A stretch of 64,000 bases of DNA from Arcobacter nitrofigilis DSM 7299 (GTDB lineage Bacteria; Campylobacterota; Campylobacteria; Campylobacterales; Arcobacteraceae), in contig NC_014166.1 in assembly GCF_000092245.1 (NCBI RefSeq), positions 2,294,001 to 2,358,000 of the forward strand, written 5' to 3'. A program made the translations under genes and the position numbers. The notes under the pieces were generated by a model. It ran no database searches. It worked only from the letters and a program-made list of their open reading frames with translations, and was not told where the DNA came from. Below, in pieces: positions 48,540-58,325 of this stretch. Numbering within the stretch: the first letter of the stretch is position 1; every line of letters starts with the position of its first letter.

Positions 48540-49051
48540 TACGCCACCTTCTTAAGGATAATACTTGCTAATTCATCTTGCGACAATGCAATATTTTCAG
48601 ATTTAAGTAGCTCTTCAAGAATTTCTTCAACAACTTGTCTTTGCACTTTTTTAGTTTCAACTTCGATTTTTTCAGCGAAATTTCTGTTTAATTGAGCAAT
48701 ATCATTGTCAACTGCATCTGCAACTTTTTGTTTCAATGCACCAACTTCTGATTTTGCAAGTTCAACAGTTTCTGCAGCTAATTTTTTAGCTTCATCTAGT
48801 TTTACTGCTGCTTCATCAATTTTTGATTGTGAAGCTTTTAAAGTATCTTGTACTTTATCTAATTCAGATTGAATTTCTAAAGTTCTGTTTGCAAAAAAGG
48901 CTTTAATTTTATCGGCTAATAAATACCATAAAATTCCAGCAAAGATTACAAAGTTAACGGTTCTTTGAATAATATCAGTTTCCGCACCATCACTATTAGC
49001 AAATAACGCTACAGGAGCTAAAGCTAATAAAGTTAATAATAATTTGTTCAC
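48539..49051 (-). CDS. atpF: Fo ATP synthase b subunit
   Basis: The protein has an N-terminal signal-like helix (about residues 2-19, ending LFANS) and a membrane helix (about 29-48, VNFVIFAGILWYLLADKIKAFF). A long charged amphipathic helix forms the peripheral stalk. The double hydrophobic start is typical of campylobacterotal b subunits. Length 170. It pairs with the b'-type protein encoded upstream (10-base gap) to give a heterodimeric stalk. Confidence 0.93.
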   Translation of the reverse strand: MNKLLLTLLALAPVALFANSDGAETDIIQRTVNFVIFAGILWYLLADKIKAFFANRTLEIQSELDKVQDTLKASQSKIDEAAVKLDEAKKLAAETVELAKSEVGALKQKVADAVDNDIAQLNRNFAEKIEVETKKVQRQVVEEILEELLKSENIALSQDELASIILKKVA

Positions 49052-49061
49052 TTCTTCTCCC

Positions 49062-49484
49062 TTATATTGAGCTTAACTTAGCTTTTAAGCTCTCATTAAA
49101 TTGAGGCATTGCAGCGATTAATGAATCTTTTAAGGCTTTTGAATCTTTATCTAAAGAATCTTTAAAATCAGAATATTTTGTTTCAATATCTGATTTTGCA
49201 AGTTCTAATTTAGAATCAGCAACTTTTTTAGCTTCATTAAAAGCTTCTTCTCTAATTACAGCAGCTTCTTTTTTAGCTTTTGCAATAATATCATTTGCTT
49301 CAGCTAGCATTCCATCTACATCAGCAGTATTTGACTTTGCATTCTCTAAATCACTTTTGATAGATTTTGCTCTTTCATCCATATGCTTTAGTAAAGGCGT
49401 AAATAGACAACTGTTTAGTCTGGCAAGTACCAATAAGAAAATAATACCAGAGCTAAGCAACAATACAGGACTTATGTCTAACAT
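49062..49484 (-). CDS. atpF': Fo ATP synthase b' subunit
   Basis: The 140-residue b'-type subunit has one N-terminal membrane helix (about 5-25, SPVLLLSSGIIFLLVLARLNS), then the LFTPLLKHMDERAKSIKSDLENAKS stretch typical of b'/b proteins and a long Ala/Lys/Glu-rich helix. It is the first gene of this partial operon. The a and c subunits are elsewhere, the usual split arrangement in the phylum. Confidence 0.93.
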   Translation of the reverse strand: MLDISPVLLLSSGIIFLLVLARLNSCLFTPLLKHMDERAKSIKSDLENAKSNTADVDGMLAEANDIIAKAKKEAAVIREEAFNEAKKVADSKLELAKSDIETKYSDFKDSLDKDSKALKDSLIAAMPQFNESLKAKLSSI

Positions 49485-49587
49485 TCATTCCTCCATATTT
49501 TTTACAGTTTAGTTTGACTAAAACTTATAAATTTTAGCGAAAAATTTTATAATATTTTATTAAATGGGTGAAATTGTTAGATAAATT

Positions 49588-50469
49588 TTATAAAGTGTTA
49601 CGAAAGTAATTAGATATCTTTTCAATATCCTCTTGAGATTTAATTTCTATCTTAAAGCAATTCTTTTCAAGTTTTACTTTTAGATTATTTTTTGATAATT
49701 CATCAACTACACTATTTAAAGGATTTAAATCATAATTTTTAGGTAATGATTTAGTTTTTTTAACTGAACTTGTTTCAGGTTTTTTAATATCTTTTATTAA
49801 TAGTTCTGTTTCTCTTACAGACAATTTTTGTCCAATGATACTATCTGTAACTTTTCTTTGTGTTTCTTCATCAAGTCCAACCATTATTTTTGCATGACCT
49901 GCTGTTATTTTATCATTAGCTAACATTTGTTGAACATAAGAAGATAATTGTAACAATCTTAATGTATTTGTTATAGAAGTTCTACTTTTAAAAACTTTTA
50001 CTGATAGTTCTTCATGTGTTAAAGAGTGCTCATTTATAAGTTGTGCGTATGAATATGCTAATTCGATTACATTTAAATCATCTCTTTGAATATTTTCAAT
50101 TAAAGCAATTTCTCTTAACTTATCACTATCAATATCTAAAATGTTTGCTTTGATTTTATCAATATTTGCTAATTTATGAGCTCTTAATCTTCTCTCACCA
50201 GCAATTAATATATATTCACCATATTCACTTGACTCAATTACACTAATAGCTTGAATAAGTCCATGTTCTTTAATTGAATCACTTAATTCTTTTAATTTGT
50301 CTTCATCAAATATTTTTCTAGGTTGTGCGGGATTTGGTTTGATACTATTTACATCTAAATAAATATCCATACCTCTTTCTTTAGAAGAAGAACTGTTATT
50401 ACTTTCATAAGCTGATTCAACTTCCCCTAATAATTCACCTAAACCTCTACCTAATGCTGCTTTTGCCAT
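49588..50469 (-). CDS. parB: Chromosome-partitioning protein ParB
   Basis: The centromere-binding CTPase. The N-terminal ParA-activating region carries KAALGRGLGELLGE (about 3-16). The ParB domain starts with VNSIKPNPAQPRKIFDEDKLKELSDSIKEHGLIQ (about 40-73) and includes the GERRLRAHKLA CTP-binding motif and ALIENIQRDDLN. A helix-turn-helix with LTHEELSVKVFKSRTSITNTLRLLQL (about 154-179) binds parS. A dimerisation domain ends the protein. Length 293 fits. parA lies four bases upstream. I saw no clear parS site in the window. Confidence 0.96.
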   Translation of the reverse strand: MAKAALGRGLGELLGEVESAYESNNSSSSKERGMDIYLDVNSIKPNPAQPRKIFDEDKLKELSDSIKEHGLIQAISVIESSEYGEYILIAGERRLRAHKLANIDKIKANILDIDSDKLREIALIENIQRDDLNVIELAYSYAQLINEHSLTHEELSVKVFKSRTSITNTLRLLQLSSYVQQMLANDKITAGHAKIMVGLDEETQRKVTDSIIGQKLSVRETELLIKDIKKPETSSVKKTKSLPKNYDLNPLNSVVDELSKNNLKVKLEKNCFKIEIKSQEDIEKISNYFRNTL

Positions 50470-50472
50470 TTT

Positions 50473-51249
50473 TTATCCTGCTATTGCTTTTGCTAAATTT
50501 GTATAAGCTTTTGTACCAATTGCTGCCGCATCATAAAGCATAATTGGTTTTCCAAAACTTGGACTTTCTGCAAGTTTTATGTTTCTTGGTATTACTACAT
50601 ATGAGCTACCATCAATTTTAAACAATTTGCTTTCAAAGTGTTGAGCGAGGTCTGCAAATACTTGTTTAGCAAGATTATTTTGTGCACTATACATAGTAGG
50701 TAAAAAACCTCTAATTTGTAATTGTCTATTGATAGTTTGTTTTACTAATTTTATAGTATTAAGTAATTGTGCTAAACCTTCAAGTGCAAAAAATTCACAT
50801 TGAATTGGTATTAAAACAGAATTAGAAGCACTTAGTGTATTAATTGTAATAGGTCCTAAGGCTGGGGGTGAATCAATAATGATATAATCAAAATCTTTTT
50901 TAATAGGGTCAATTTTTCTTTTTAAAATCACTTCCCTATCTTTTGTATTTTTATAAAATTCTCTTTCAATACCAACTAAACCAATATTTGAAGGTGCTAC
51001 TTTCAAATTATCAATTTCTGAGTCTAGTATAATTTCATTTAGTTCTTTTGTTCCAAGCATAACGTGATAAATATTATATTCATAGGTATCTCTGTGAAAC
51101 CCTAAACTTGTAGTTGCATTTGCTTGTGGATCTGCATCTATTAATAATACTTTCTTCCCTTGTAAGGCTAAAGCTGCACTTAAATTCACAGCTGTAGTTG
51201 TTTTACCAACTCCACCTTTTTGATTTGCTATTGTTATTACTTCTGCCAT
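50473..51249 (-). CDS. parA: Chromosome-partitioning ATPase ParA/Soj
   Basis: The deviant Walker A motif is KGGVGKTTTAVNLSAALAL (about residues 11-29), with A' region LLIDADPQANATTSLG (about 36-51) and Walker B DYIIIDSPPALGPIT. With ParB it segregates chromosome origins. Length 258-259 is as in Soj. Two consecutive ATG codons are possible starts (51,249 or 51,252); both overlap the birA stop, indicating coupling, and I use the inner one. Confidence 0.96.
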   Translation of the reverse strand: MAEVITIANQKGGVGKTTTAVNLSAALALQGKKVLLIDADPQANATTSLGFHRDTYEYNIYHVMLGTKELNEIILDSEIDNLKVAPSNIGLVGIEREFYKNTKDREVILKRKIDPIKKDFDYIIIDSPPALGPITINTLSASNSVLIPIQCEFFALEGLAQLLNTIKLVKQTINRQLQIRGFLPTMYSAQNNLAKQVFADLAQHFESKLFKIDGSSYVVIPRNIKLAESPSFGKPIMLYDAAAIGTKAYTNLAKAIAG

Positions 51250-51884
51250 CATCTTAGACTAAAAACCTTTTTATTATTAATATTTATCGAACCATCACTA
51301 TTTAACTGTGCATTGATTAAGGGTATTTTTTCATTGTTAATTGTTGCGTGTAAATTTTTACTTCTTTCGAATTCTACCACATATTCTTTTAAAATATCCT
51401 CCCATAAAATCTTTTTTTCAATATTTTGGAAATATAATTTAAATAATTCTTTTATATTTATTTGTATATCTAGTTTTAAGAACTCACTATTAACATTATT
51501 TAAATTTAATCCTATTCCACAATAAACTAATCCGTTTGATAGTGAAGTTATAGTTCCGCCTATTTTATAATTATTTATATAAAAATCATTTGGCCACTTA
51601 AGCCAAACTTCTGAACCAAGTTGTTTTAATATATCTTTTAAAACAAAAGAAAAATAAATTGATGAACTTTGTATTTCTAAGTCATTTGGCAAATCATCTT
51701 GTTTTATTACGAAAGAAAAAAACAAATTTCCTTTTGTACCTATCCAAGAATTACCGCGACTACCTATTCCTGCAGTTTGTTCTTGGGTATAAAAACATAA
51801 ACTATTGGAAAAACCATTTCTCTTTATATATTCTTTTAAATATGTATGTGTAGAATCAACACTTTTTAAATACCTAATTTCCAT
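51249..51884 (-). CDS. birA: Biotin-protein ligase
   Basis: BirA activates biotin as biotinyl-AMP and transfers it to the biotin carrier protein. The 211-residue protein has only the catalytic and C-terminal domains; the N-terminal DNA-binding repressor domain of E. coli BirA is absent. Its motif QEQTAGIGSRGNSWIGTKGNLFFSF (about 34-58) is the Gly-rich biotinyl-AMP loop, and WPNDFYINNYKIGGTITSL (about 96-114) holds the active-site Lys. A short SH3-like end (NINNKKVFSLR) closes it. The stop overlaps parA. Confidence 0.93.
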   Translation of the reverse strand: MEIRYLKSVDSTHTYLKEYIKRNGFSNSLCFYTQEQTAGIGSRGNSWIGTKGNLFFSFVIKQDDLPNDLEIQSSSIYFSFVLKDILKQLGSEVWLKWPNDFYINNYKIGGTITSLSNGLVYCGIGLNLNNVNSEFLKLDIQINIKELFKLYFQNIEKKILWEDILKEYVVEFERSKNLHATINNEKIPLINAQLNSDGSININNKKVFSLR

Positions 51885-51966
51885 AAATGTATTGTACTAA
51901 ATTAATCTACAAGTTCATATTAATGAACTTGTATATATAATACTTATTTTTTAATTTGGAGAGATA

Positions 51967-52860
51967 ATGTTAGATCCAGTTTTACCAATTGCTTTATATT
52001 TAATGATAGGATATTTTTTTAAAATTTTTATAAAAGATAATTCTCAAGCTTTAGTTGATTTTGTTATATATTTTTCACTTCCAGCAATGGTTTTTATAAA
52101 AATTTATCCACTTGCCTTAGATTTTAAATTTTTAAATATGATATTCATGTTTAATACTATAATTTTAGCAAATTTAGTTTTAACATATTTTATTGGTAAA
52201 TTTTTGAAATTTGAGAAAAAAACCTTAGCAACTTTTATGGCTGTTGGTACTTTTGGTAATACTTCATTTGTTGGATTTTCATATATTGATGCTTTTTATG
52301 GGCAAGACTATGTCGTTTATGCTCTTATTTATGATCTTTTTGGTTCCTTTTTATTAGTAGTTTCATTAGGTTCTATTATTGTAAACTGGGGAAGTGGTGA
52401 GCTTATAAAATTTAAAGCCATGACTAGAAAAGTACTATTTTTCCCACCTATTATTATGTTTTTTGTTACTATTATTTTAAAGTTTTTTACAGTTCCTACT
52501 TTTGTAATGAACACTGCAAGTGCAATAGGTGCCACAGTTGTACCTGTAGCCATGATTGCTATTGGTATGAAATTAGAAGTAAAAAATATTTTTTATAAAT
52601 TTAAAACTGTTAGTTTACTTCTTGGTATAAAAATGTTTCTAATGCCAATACTTGTAATGATAGGATTTTCAATATTTTATAATCTAGATGATACTTGGAG
52701 TAAAGCAACAATATTAGAAGTTGCAATGCCACCAATGACTATGGCTGTAATTTTAGCTATTCAAGGTGGATTGGATGAAAGATTAGCAGTAAATGCCTTG
52801 GTTATTGGTGTTTTACTTTCACTATTGAGTGTAACTGGTTTTTACTATTTCTTAGCTTGA
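51967..52860 (+). CDS. AEC-family (auxin efflux carrier-like) transporter
   Basis: About ten hydrophobic helices in 297 residues. LPIALYLMIGYFFKIFIKDNSQALVDFVIYFSLPAMVF at the N-terminus is the AEC family opening. Mid-protein, TFMAVGTFGNTSFVGFSYIDAFYG (about 85-108) and late VAMPPMTMAVILAIQGGLDE (about 259-278) match PF03547, which contains YfdV-like and malonate-type permeases. The substrate is unknown. Its last 16 bases overlap the end of the convergent sensor kinase gene. Confidence 0.9.
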   Translation: MLDPVLPIALYLMIGYFFKIFIKDNSQALVDFVIYFSLPAMVFIKIYPLALDFKFLNMIFMFNTIILANLVLTYFIGKFLKFEKKTLATFMAVGTFGNTSFVGFSYIDAFYGQDYVVYALIYDLFGSFLLVVSLGSIIVNWGSGELIKFKAMTRKVLFFPPIIMFFVTIILKFFTVPTFVMNTASAIGATVVPVAMIAIGMKLEVKNIFYKFKTVSLLLGIKMFLMPILVMIGFSIFYNLDDTWSKATILEVAMPPMTMAVILAIQGGLDERLAVNALVIGVLLSLLSVTGFYYFLA

Positions 52861-54230
52861 AATTCAATAGTAAATAAAGCTCCTGTACATTGAATACCTT
52901 TATATTCAAATGTACAATTTTCAGCTTTTATTGAACCACTAAAACTTTTATCAATAATTACTTTTGTCATATATAAACCTATACCTGTACCTTTATTTTC
53001 ATCTTTTGTAGTAAAATCTTTTGTAAATATTTTTTCTAGAATATTTTCTTTTATTCCACCTGCATTATCTTTGATTTTAATTGATATTAAATCATCATTT
53101 CTTTCCAAAGTAATAAAAATATATCTGTTTTTATTATTTATATTCATGTTAATGTGGAAGGCATCTTTTGCATTTTGTAAAATATTTAAAATAGCTTGTT
53201 TTAATTCATTTTCTAATCCAAAAAAATCAATACTCTCATCCAAATCAAATATTACTTCAATATCTTCTTCTGATAAAACAACGTCAATTATTGATATACT
53301 TTGATGTAGATTTTTTGCTAAATTAAAAGTTTTTTCATATTTATCAATTTTGTAAAAATTTCTAAAATCATCAATAGTATCAGAAAGATATCTAGTAGTA
53401 TCTACAATTTTATCTAAAGTTTCTATGGCTTGATTTTTATCAGAAGTATTTAACTCCAAGTTAAAACTAAGTGCACTAGCTAATGTACTAATAGCACTTA
53501 ATGGTTGTCTCCATTGATGGGCAATATTACCAATCATTTCTCCCATCGATGCTAATTTTGACTGATGGAAAATTATTGCTGATTTTTTTTCATTTTCACT
53601 AATTTCATACTCGACTTTTTTTGTTAGTTTTTCATTTGCGATTTTTAGTTCATCGTTTAACTCTTTTAACTTGATAAAATCATCATGAGCTTGACAAATA
53701 GACAAAGAAATCAAAGAACTAGCTATTGCTAAAGTATCTTTATCTTTTTCATTAAAATCAAAATTATTATGATTAGCTATTTTATTTATAAGTTGAATTA
53801 CACCTAACTTTTTATTCTCAATTGGATGTATTATTGGAGCTGTGATTATGGAGTGAGTCTTATAATTATTCTCTTTGTCATACTCCTTTACCCCTAAAAA
53901 TTCATATCTTTTTGTTTTATAAACATCATTAACAATTATAATTTTTTCACTTATATAAGCATCAACTGCAAGATATTTTGAGTTTGGGTCAAGGGGAAGT
54001 TTTACATCTTTTAGTTTTTTATATTGAAGAAAAATATCTTCATAAGTCATAGAATCATTTTGAAAAACATTAAAAAACAAAGCATCATTATTTACAGTAT
54101 AAATAGTTCCTGCTTCTGCATTAATTATTTCTCTTACTTGCTTTAATATCTTGTGTAGTAAAATATCAAAATCATCTATATTGAAAAGTTTTAGATCGTA
54201 AATATTGTATCGACTTTTACTTTTTTTCAT
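52845..54230 (-). CDS. Cytoplasmic sensor histidine kinase with GAF domain
   Basis: The protein has no membrane helix. A GAF domain (about residues 15-180) includes EIINAEAGTIYTVNNDALFF and LGVIQLINKIANHNN, suggesting a small ligand or redox signal. A coiled-coil linker follows, then the HisKA-type region LASMGEMIGNIAHQWRQPLSAIS with the phospho-accepting His near 238. The HATPase_c domain has N box ILNILQNAKDAF, G1 IKIKDNAGGI and G2 GTGIGLYMTKVI. The HQWRQPL motif is common in Arcobacter kinases. No response regulator lies beside it. Confidence 0.92.
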   Translation of the reverse strand: MKKSKSRYNIYDLKLFNIDDFDILLHKILKQVREIINAEAGTIYTVNNDALFFNVFQNDSMTYEDIFLQYKKLKDVKLPLDPNSKYLAVDAYISEKIIIVNDVYKTKRYEFLGVKEYDKENNYKTHSIITAPIIHPIENKKLGVIQLINKIANHNNFDFNEKDKDTLAIASSLISLSICQAHDDFIKLKELNDELKIANEKLTKKVEYEISENEKKSAIIFHQSKLASMGEMIGNIAHQWRQPLSAISTLASALSFNLELNTSDKNQAIETLDKIVDTTRYLSDTIDDFRNFYKIDKYEKTFNLAKNLHQSISIIDVVLSEEDIEVIFDLDESIDFFGLENELKQAILNILQNAKDAFHINMNINNKNRYIFITLERNDDLISIKIKDNAGGIKENILEKIFTKDFTTKDENKGTGIGLYMTKVIIDKSFSGSIKAENCTFEYKGIQCTGALFTIEFQAKK

Positions 54231-54273
54231 AATTAATACTTATATTGAAATCTTTTAGTAATGATATAATAAA

Positions 54274-55194
54274 TTAAATTAAAAGACTCCCAAGAGAAAT
54301 TCTTTGACCTCTTATATAATCAATTGCATTAACTTCTTTTTTTGAAGGAGCTTGTAATGTAGCAATTTTTATACTACCTTTTTGGCAAGCTATAATTATA
54401 CCATCATCTTCAATGGCTAGTATTTCACCTGCATTATTTAAAGAATTTTTTTCTATAAGAGATATTTTTTTTAATTTTAGTCCTGATTTTAAATAAACAC
54501 CAGGCCAATAAGAATAAGCTTTATATTTTTTATAAAGAGTTTGTGCATTATCAAAACTTACTTCTCCATACTCTTTTTTTATTTTTTTACAATAACTTAC
54601 ATTTGTCTCATTTTGAACTTTTGGACTTATATTTTCAAAATTATTTAAAGTCTCGATTGTAAGTTTAGCAGCTACAGTAGAAAGCTCTGAAAATAATTCT
54701 TCTACTTCCATATTTTGAGGTATTTTAAAATATTTCAATCCCAAGATATCACCGCTATCAAGTCCTTCTTCCATAAGCATAGAAGTTACACCTGTATAAT
54801 TATCTCCATTTAACAATGACTCTTGTATAGGACTTGCACCTCTATATTTTGGCAATAATGAAGCATGTAAATTAATACATGGAGCAATGTCTAAAATCTC
54901 TTTTGGTAAAATTTGTCCATAAGCAGCAACTATTATAAAATCTGGGTTTAAGTTTTCAATTTGCTGTTTAGCTTCTTGATTATTTCTTAATTTTTGAGGT
55001 TGATAAATTGGAATATCTAAATCATTATCTATGCAAAATTGTTTAATATGAGGAGCAGTTATAATTTGTTTTCTACCAATAGGTTTATCTGGCTGAGTAA
55101 AAAGCCCTACTATTTCATAAGAACTATTTAAAATCTCCTCAAAGATTTTTGTAGCATAATCTGGTGTTCCCATAAATAGTATTCTTTTACCCAT
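54274..55194 (-). CDS. fmt: Methionyl-tRNA formyltransferase
   Basis: The enzyme formylates Met-tRNA(fMet) using 10-formyltetrahydrofolate. ILFMGTPDYATKIFEEIL opens the protein. The catalytic region INLHASLLPKYRGASPIQESLLNGD (about 125-149) contains the Asn-His-Asp system (the His in INLHASLLP, the Asp in LMEEGLDSGDIL), and the C-terminal tRNA-binding domain runs from about 205. Length 306 is normal. The gap of nine bases to proB shows a shared transcript. Confidence 0.96.
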   Translation of the reverse strand: MGKRILFMGTPDYATKIFEEILNSSYEIVGLFTQPDKPIGRKQIITAPHIKQFCIDNDLDIPIYQPQKLRNNQEAKQQIENLNPDFIIVAAYGQILPKEILDIAPCINLHASLLPKYRGASPIQESLLNGDNYTGVTSMLMEEGLDSGDILGLKYFKIPQNMEVEELFSELSTVAAKLTIETLNNFENISPKVQNETNVSYCKKIKKEYGEVSFDNAQTLYKKYKAYSYWPGVYLKSGLKLKKISLIEKNSLNNAGEILAIEDDGIIIACQKGSIKIATLQAPSKKEVNAIDYIRGQRISLGSLLI

Positions 55195-55203
55195 AAAATT
55201 CCT

Positions 55204-55968
55204 TTATTTTTTAAATAGAGTTCCACTTTTATGATCTTCTTTTAATAAAAAATCATATGCATTTGTTAAATCAAAACCAGAAGATAGATACATCATTTTG
55301 TCATTTTTTAATAAAAGGTTTGCAGCTTTTAACTTTGTAACAATCCCACCAGTTGCAAACTCTGAGTTTGGACTATATTTCATCTCTAACTCATCTTCTT
55401 TTAAAAAACTAACTATTTTTCTCATTTTTGCTTCTGGATTTTCATGGGGATTACAATCATATAGACCATCAACATCAGAAAGAATTACTAACATATCTGC
55501 ATCAAAGAAAATTGCTGCATGTGCACCCAATTGATCATTATCTCCTATTAGAAGTTCTTCATTTGCAATTACATCATTTTCATTTAAAATAGGAATGATA
55601 TTATTTTCTAATAAAATTTCCATCACACCTTTTGCATTTTTAGATCTTTTTCTAGAATCAAAATCATTTGCAACAAGAAGCATTTGAGCACAAGTAAATC
55701 CATGTTCTCTAAATCTTTTTTTGTAATGTTTCATCAATAAGGGTTGCCCAATTGCTGCTAAGGCTTGTCTATTTAGAACCTTTGTTCTATCTAACTCTAA
55801 AGTTATATTTCCAGCAGCAACTGCTCCAGAAGAGACTAAAATAATCTCATATTTTTTTTCTGCTTTTAATTTTGCTATTAAGTCAACTAAATTATTTAAT
55901 CGATCAACTGCTAGAACATTACCTTCTCGTAAAACAGCACTCCCAACTTTAATAACTATTCGTTTCAT
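55204..55968 (-). CDS. proB: Glutamate 5-kinase, short form without PUA domain
   Basis: The first enzyme of proline synthesis. IVIKVGSAVLREGNVLAVDRL starts the amino-acid-kinase fold, with LVSSGAVAAGNITL near 45, ILNENDVIANEELLIGDNDQLGAHAA near 129-154 and YSPNSEFATGGIVTKLKAANLL near 193-215 as ATP and glutamate sites. At 254 residues it lacks the C-terminal PUA domain of E. coli ProB (367 residues), as in other Campylobacterota. proA is not in the window. It directly follows obg with no gap. Confidence 0.94.
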   Translation of the reverse strand: MKRIVIKVGSAVLREGNVLAVDRLNNLVDLIAKLKAEKKYEIILVSSGAVAAGNITLELDRTKVLNRQALAAIGQPLLMKHYKKRFREHGFTCAQMLLVANDFDSRKRSKNAKGVMEILLENNIIPILNENDVIANEELLIGDNDQLGAHAAIFFDADMLVILSDVDGLYDCNPHENPEAKMRKIVSFLKEDELEMKYSPNSEFATGGIVTKLKAANLLLKNDKMMYLSSGFDLTNAYDFLLKEDHKSGTLFKK

Positions 55969-57060
55969 TTATTTACCTTGAGTAATTAGGTTGTGTAAAG
56001 CAAATTTTAGTGCATTGATATTATTATGAGTTACAGATGAAATTGGCAAAATGAAAAAAGGTTTACTTTTATCAAATTTTTCATAAACTGTATCTTGAAC
56101 ATAATAAGGTAGTTTTTTATCAAAACCAAACTCATTTGATTTTGTAACTTCTAAACCTAATTCATTAATAAAATTAGTTATATCAGCACTTAAGTCTTCC
56201 CCATAATAGGCATCAGTTTTAGTTAATGCTATAGCATAGTTTCTTTTACTTAAATCACTTGAGAATTTTTCTAACTCTTCTTTTAAAACATTAAATTGGT
56301 CAAGTGTATTTCTATAATTAGTAATGTCAATAGTAAAAAGTAAAGTTTTTGTTCGCTCAATATGTCTCAAAAACTCCAAGCCTAAACCTTTACCTTCACT
56401 TGCCCCATCAATAATTCCTGGAATATCTGCCATTACAAAAGAATTAAAATCACCAAGTTCTACAACACCTAATTTTGGAGTTAATGTAGTAAATTCATAA
56501 TTTGCAACTTCAGGAGTTGCATTTGATGTAGTTGATATTAGTGTTGATTTTCCAACATTTGGATAACCCACAAGTCCAACATCTGCTATTAGTTTTAATT
56601 CTAATCTTAAGTTCATAGTCTCACCTGGAAGTCCTGGTTGGAAATATGTTGGTCTTTGATTTCTTGAATTTTTAAAGTGAGTATTACCTAATCCACCTTT
56701 TCCACCTTCAAGTAAAAGTTTTTTATCACCCTCTTCTAATAAATCTGCAATAACTTCATCAGTATCATCATTAATTACTTGCGTTCCAGGAGGAACTACT
56801 AATACTAAAGTTTCTCCACTTTTCCCAGTACATCTACTTCCTAAACCTGGTTTCCCATTATCAGCTTTTAATTTATGCTTCCCTTTATACCAAGATAAAG
56901 TATCAGTGTTATTGTCTACAACGAAACAGACATCGCCACCTTTTCCTCCATCACCACCATCAGGTCCACCTTTTACTACGAATTTTTCTCTTCTAAATGC
57001 AGCACAACCTTGTCCACCTTTTCCAGAAGAAACACTAAATTTTACACTATCTATAAACAT
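55969..57060 (-). CDS. obg: Obg-family GTPase
   Basis: The ribosome-assembly and stress GTPase. The N-terminal Gly-rich Obg fold (about 1-157) includes [22 protein letters not shown] and [14 protein letters not shown]. The GTPase domain (about 158-325) has G1 [17 protein letters not shown], switch I/G2 in [11 protein letters not shown]3 [18 protein letters not shown], and G4 ALTKTDAY. Length 363 lacks the C-terminal extension seen in some Obg proteins. Its location after rplU-rpmA is highly conserved across bacteria. Confidence 0.97.
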   Translation of the reverse strand: MFIDSVKFSVSSGKGGQGCAAFRREKFVVKGGPDGGDGGKGGDVCFVVDNNTDTLSWYKGKHKLKADNGKPGLGSRCTGKSGETLVLVVPPGTQVINDDTDEVIADLLEEGDKKLLLEGGKGGLGNTHFKNSRNQRPTYFQPGLPGETMNLRLELKLIADVGLVGYPNVGKSTLISTTSNATPEVANYEFTTLTPKLGVVELGDFNSFVMADIPGIIDGASEGKGLGLEFLRHIERTKTLLFTIDITNYRNTLDQFNVLKEELEKFSSDLSKRNYAIALTKTDAYYGEDLSADITNFINELGLEVTKSNEFGFDKKLPYYVQDTVYEKFDKSKPFFILPISSVTHNNINALKFALHNLITQGK

Positions 57061-57140
57061 TACAAACCTTTAATATATACTTATGTAATTATAACTATTA
57101 TTAAGTACAACTGCTTGTATTTAACAATAATTATAAACTA

Positions 57141-57178
57141 AAAAAAAGGGTGTAGGCAAATGCACTACACCCTTTTAA
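57141..57178 (-). terminator. Terminator after rplU-rpmA
   Basis: On the - strand, AAAAGGGTGTAG / CTACACCCTTTT makes a perfect 12-bp stem with a nine-base loop, followed by TTT. It lies 19 bases after the rpmA stop. A strong Rho-independent terminator; obg must then be read by readthrough or from its own promoter in the 80 bases downstream. Confidence 0.9.
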
Positions 57179-57196
57179 AACAAAAAGAAGTTTAAC

Positions 57197-57451
57197 TTAC
57201 GAAGCGTAAACTGAAACTTTTTTTCTATCTTTATCTTTAATTTCGAATTTTACAACTCCGTCAATTAAAGCAAAAATTGTGTGGTCTTTACCTATACCAA
57301 CATTATTACCAACATGTATCTTAGTACCTCTTTGTCTAATAATGATATTTCCAGCTTTTACAGCTTCCCCACCATATTTTTTAACTCCAAGTCTTCTACC
57401 AGCTGAGTCTCTATTATTCTGTGTACTACCTTGTCCCTTTTTGTGAGCCAT
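57197..57451 (-). CDS. rpmA: Ribosomal protein bL27
   Basis: The 84-residue protein is a full-length L27. The start [29 protein letters not shown] is cleanly recognisable; [32 protein letters not shown] follows. No N-terminal extension needing cleavage (as in Firmicutes) is present. It is co-transcribed with rplU (11-base gap). Confidence 0.98.
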   Translation of the reverse strand: MAHKKGQGSTQNNRDSAGRRLGVKKYGGEAVKAGNIIIRQRGTKIHVGNNVGIGKDHTIFALIDGVVKFEIKDKDRKKVSVYAS

Positions 57452-57462
57452 AGTCTATCTCC

Positions 57463-57780
57463 TTATGCAGCTATTTTAGTAATTCTAATTTTTGTAAAGC
57501 TTCTTCTGAAACCTTTTTTTAATTTAGAATCTTTTCTTCTTCTTTTTTTGTAAATAAGAACTTTTCTGTCTCTATTTGCACCAGTACCGTCTAATACTAC
57601 TACAGCTTCTACTTTTGCAGAAGAGATAGCATCACCACATTTTAATTCTCCATCGTTTACTGCTAATACATCAGTAATCTCTAAAGATTCTTTCGCAGCT
57701 TTTCCAGTATAGTCGATATCGATCATATCGCCTTCTGAAACCTTATACTGCTTACCACCACACTTTATAATTGCATACAT
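57463..57780 (-). CDS. rplU: Ribosomal protein bL21
   Basis: The 105-residue L21 has [24 protein letters not shown] at the start and [27 protein letters not shown] at the end, both hallmarks. It is the first gene of the rplU-rpmA unit. Its 99-base leader holds nothing I can name beyond a possible promoter. Confidence 0.98.
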   Translation of the reverse strand: MYAIIKCGGKQYKVSEGDMIDIDYTGKAAKESLEITDVLAVNDGELKCGDAISSAKVEAVVVLDGTGANRDRKVLIYKKRRRKDSKLKKGFRRSFTKIRITKIAA

Positions 57781-57879
57781 ATCTTTTCCTCTAACTTATC
57801 AATTCTTTAGTAACTTTCTTATTTAACGGGACGGAATGTTACCAAACATTAGTTTAAATTAACTTTAAGCGAAAAATCA

Positions 57880-58269
57880 TTATAGATTAATTATATCATC
57901 ACAAATGGCAATTGTGTCCATTTCAACTAAAACATTTTTTGGTAAAGTTTTTACAGCAACTGTACTTCTTGCAGGCTTATGATCCCCAAAATATTCACCA
58001 TAAATAACATTTACAATACCAAAATCTTCCATATTTTCTAAATAAATTGTAACTTTTAAAACTTTTTCTAAAGAGCTATTTGCTTCTGCCAATACATTTT
58101 GCAAATTTGTTAAAACTTGATGTGTTTGTTTTTTTATATCTCTCTCAACTAACTCACCTTCAGGAGTAAGAGCAATCTGACCAGAAGTATAAACTATTCC
58201 ATTATATTTAACTGCTTGAGAATAAGGTCCTATTGCAGCTGGTGCGCTTTCTGTTTTAATTATTTCCAT
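57880..58269 (-). CDS. ridA: RidA-family enamine/imine deaminase
   Basis: The 129-residue protein hydrolyses reactive 2-aminoacrylate-type enamines from PLP enzymes. PAAIGPYSQAVKYNGIVYTSGQIAL (about 10-34), VLKVTIYLENMEDFGIVNVIYGEYF, and PARSTVAVKTLPKNVLVEMDTIAI (about 96-119) include the conserved Arg in the PARSTV motif. It forms trimers in the family. It lies between dnaG and rplU on the same strand. Confidence 0.96.
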   Translation of the reverse strand: MEIIKTESAPAAIGPYSQAVKYNGIVYTSGQIALTPEGELVERDIKKQTHQVLTNLQNVLAEANSSLEKVLKVTIYLENMEDFGIVNVIYGEYFGDHKPARSTVAVKTLPKNVLVEMDTIAICDDIINL

Positions 58270-58325
58270 TATATTTCCTTCAATTTTTGTAATTTTACTT
58301 TAAAAAAAGTTTTATGACTATTAAT

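Noticed and set aside
57781-57879. Possible autoregulatory leader RNA of rplU
   Set aside because: The 99-base leader has no hairpin or motif that I can match to a known ribosomal leader.
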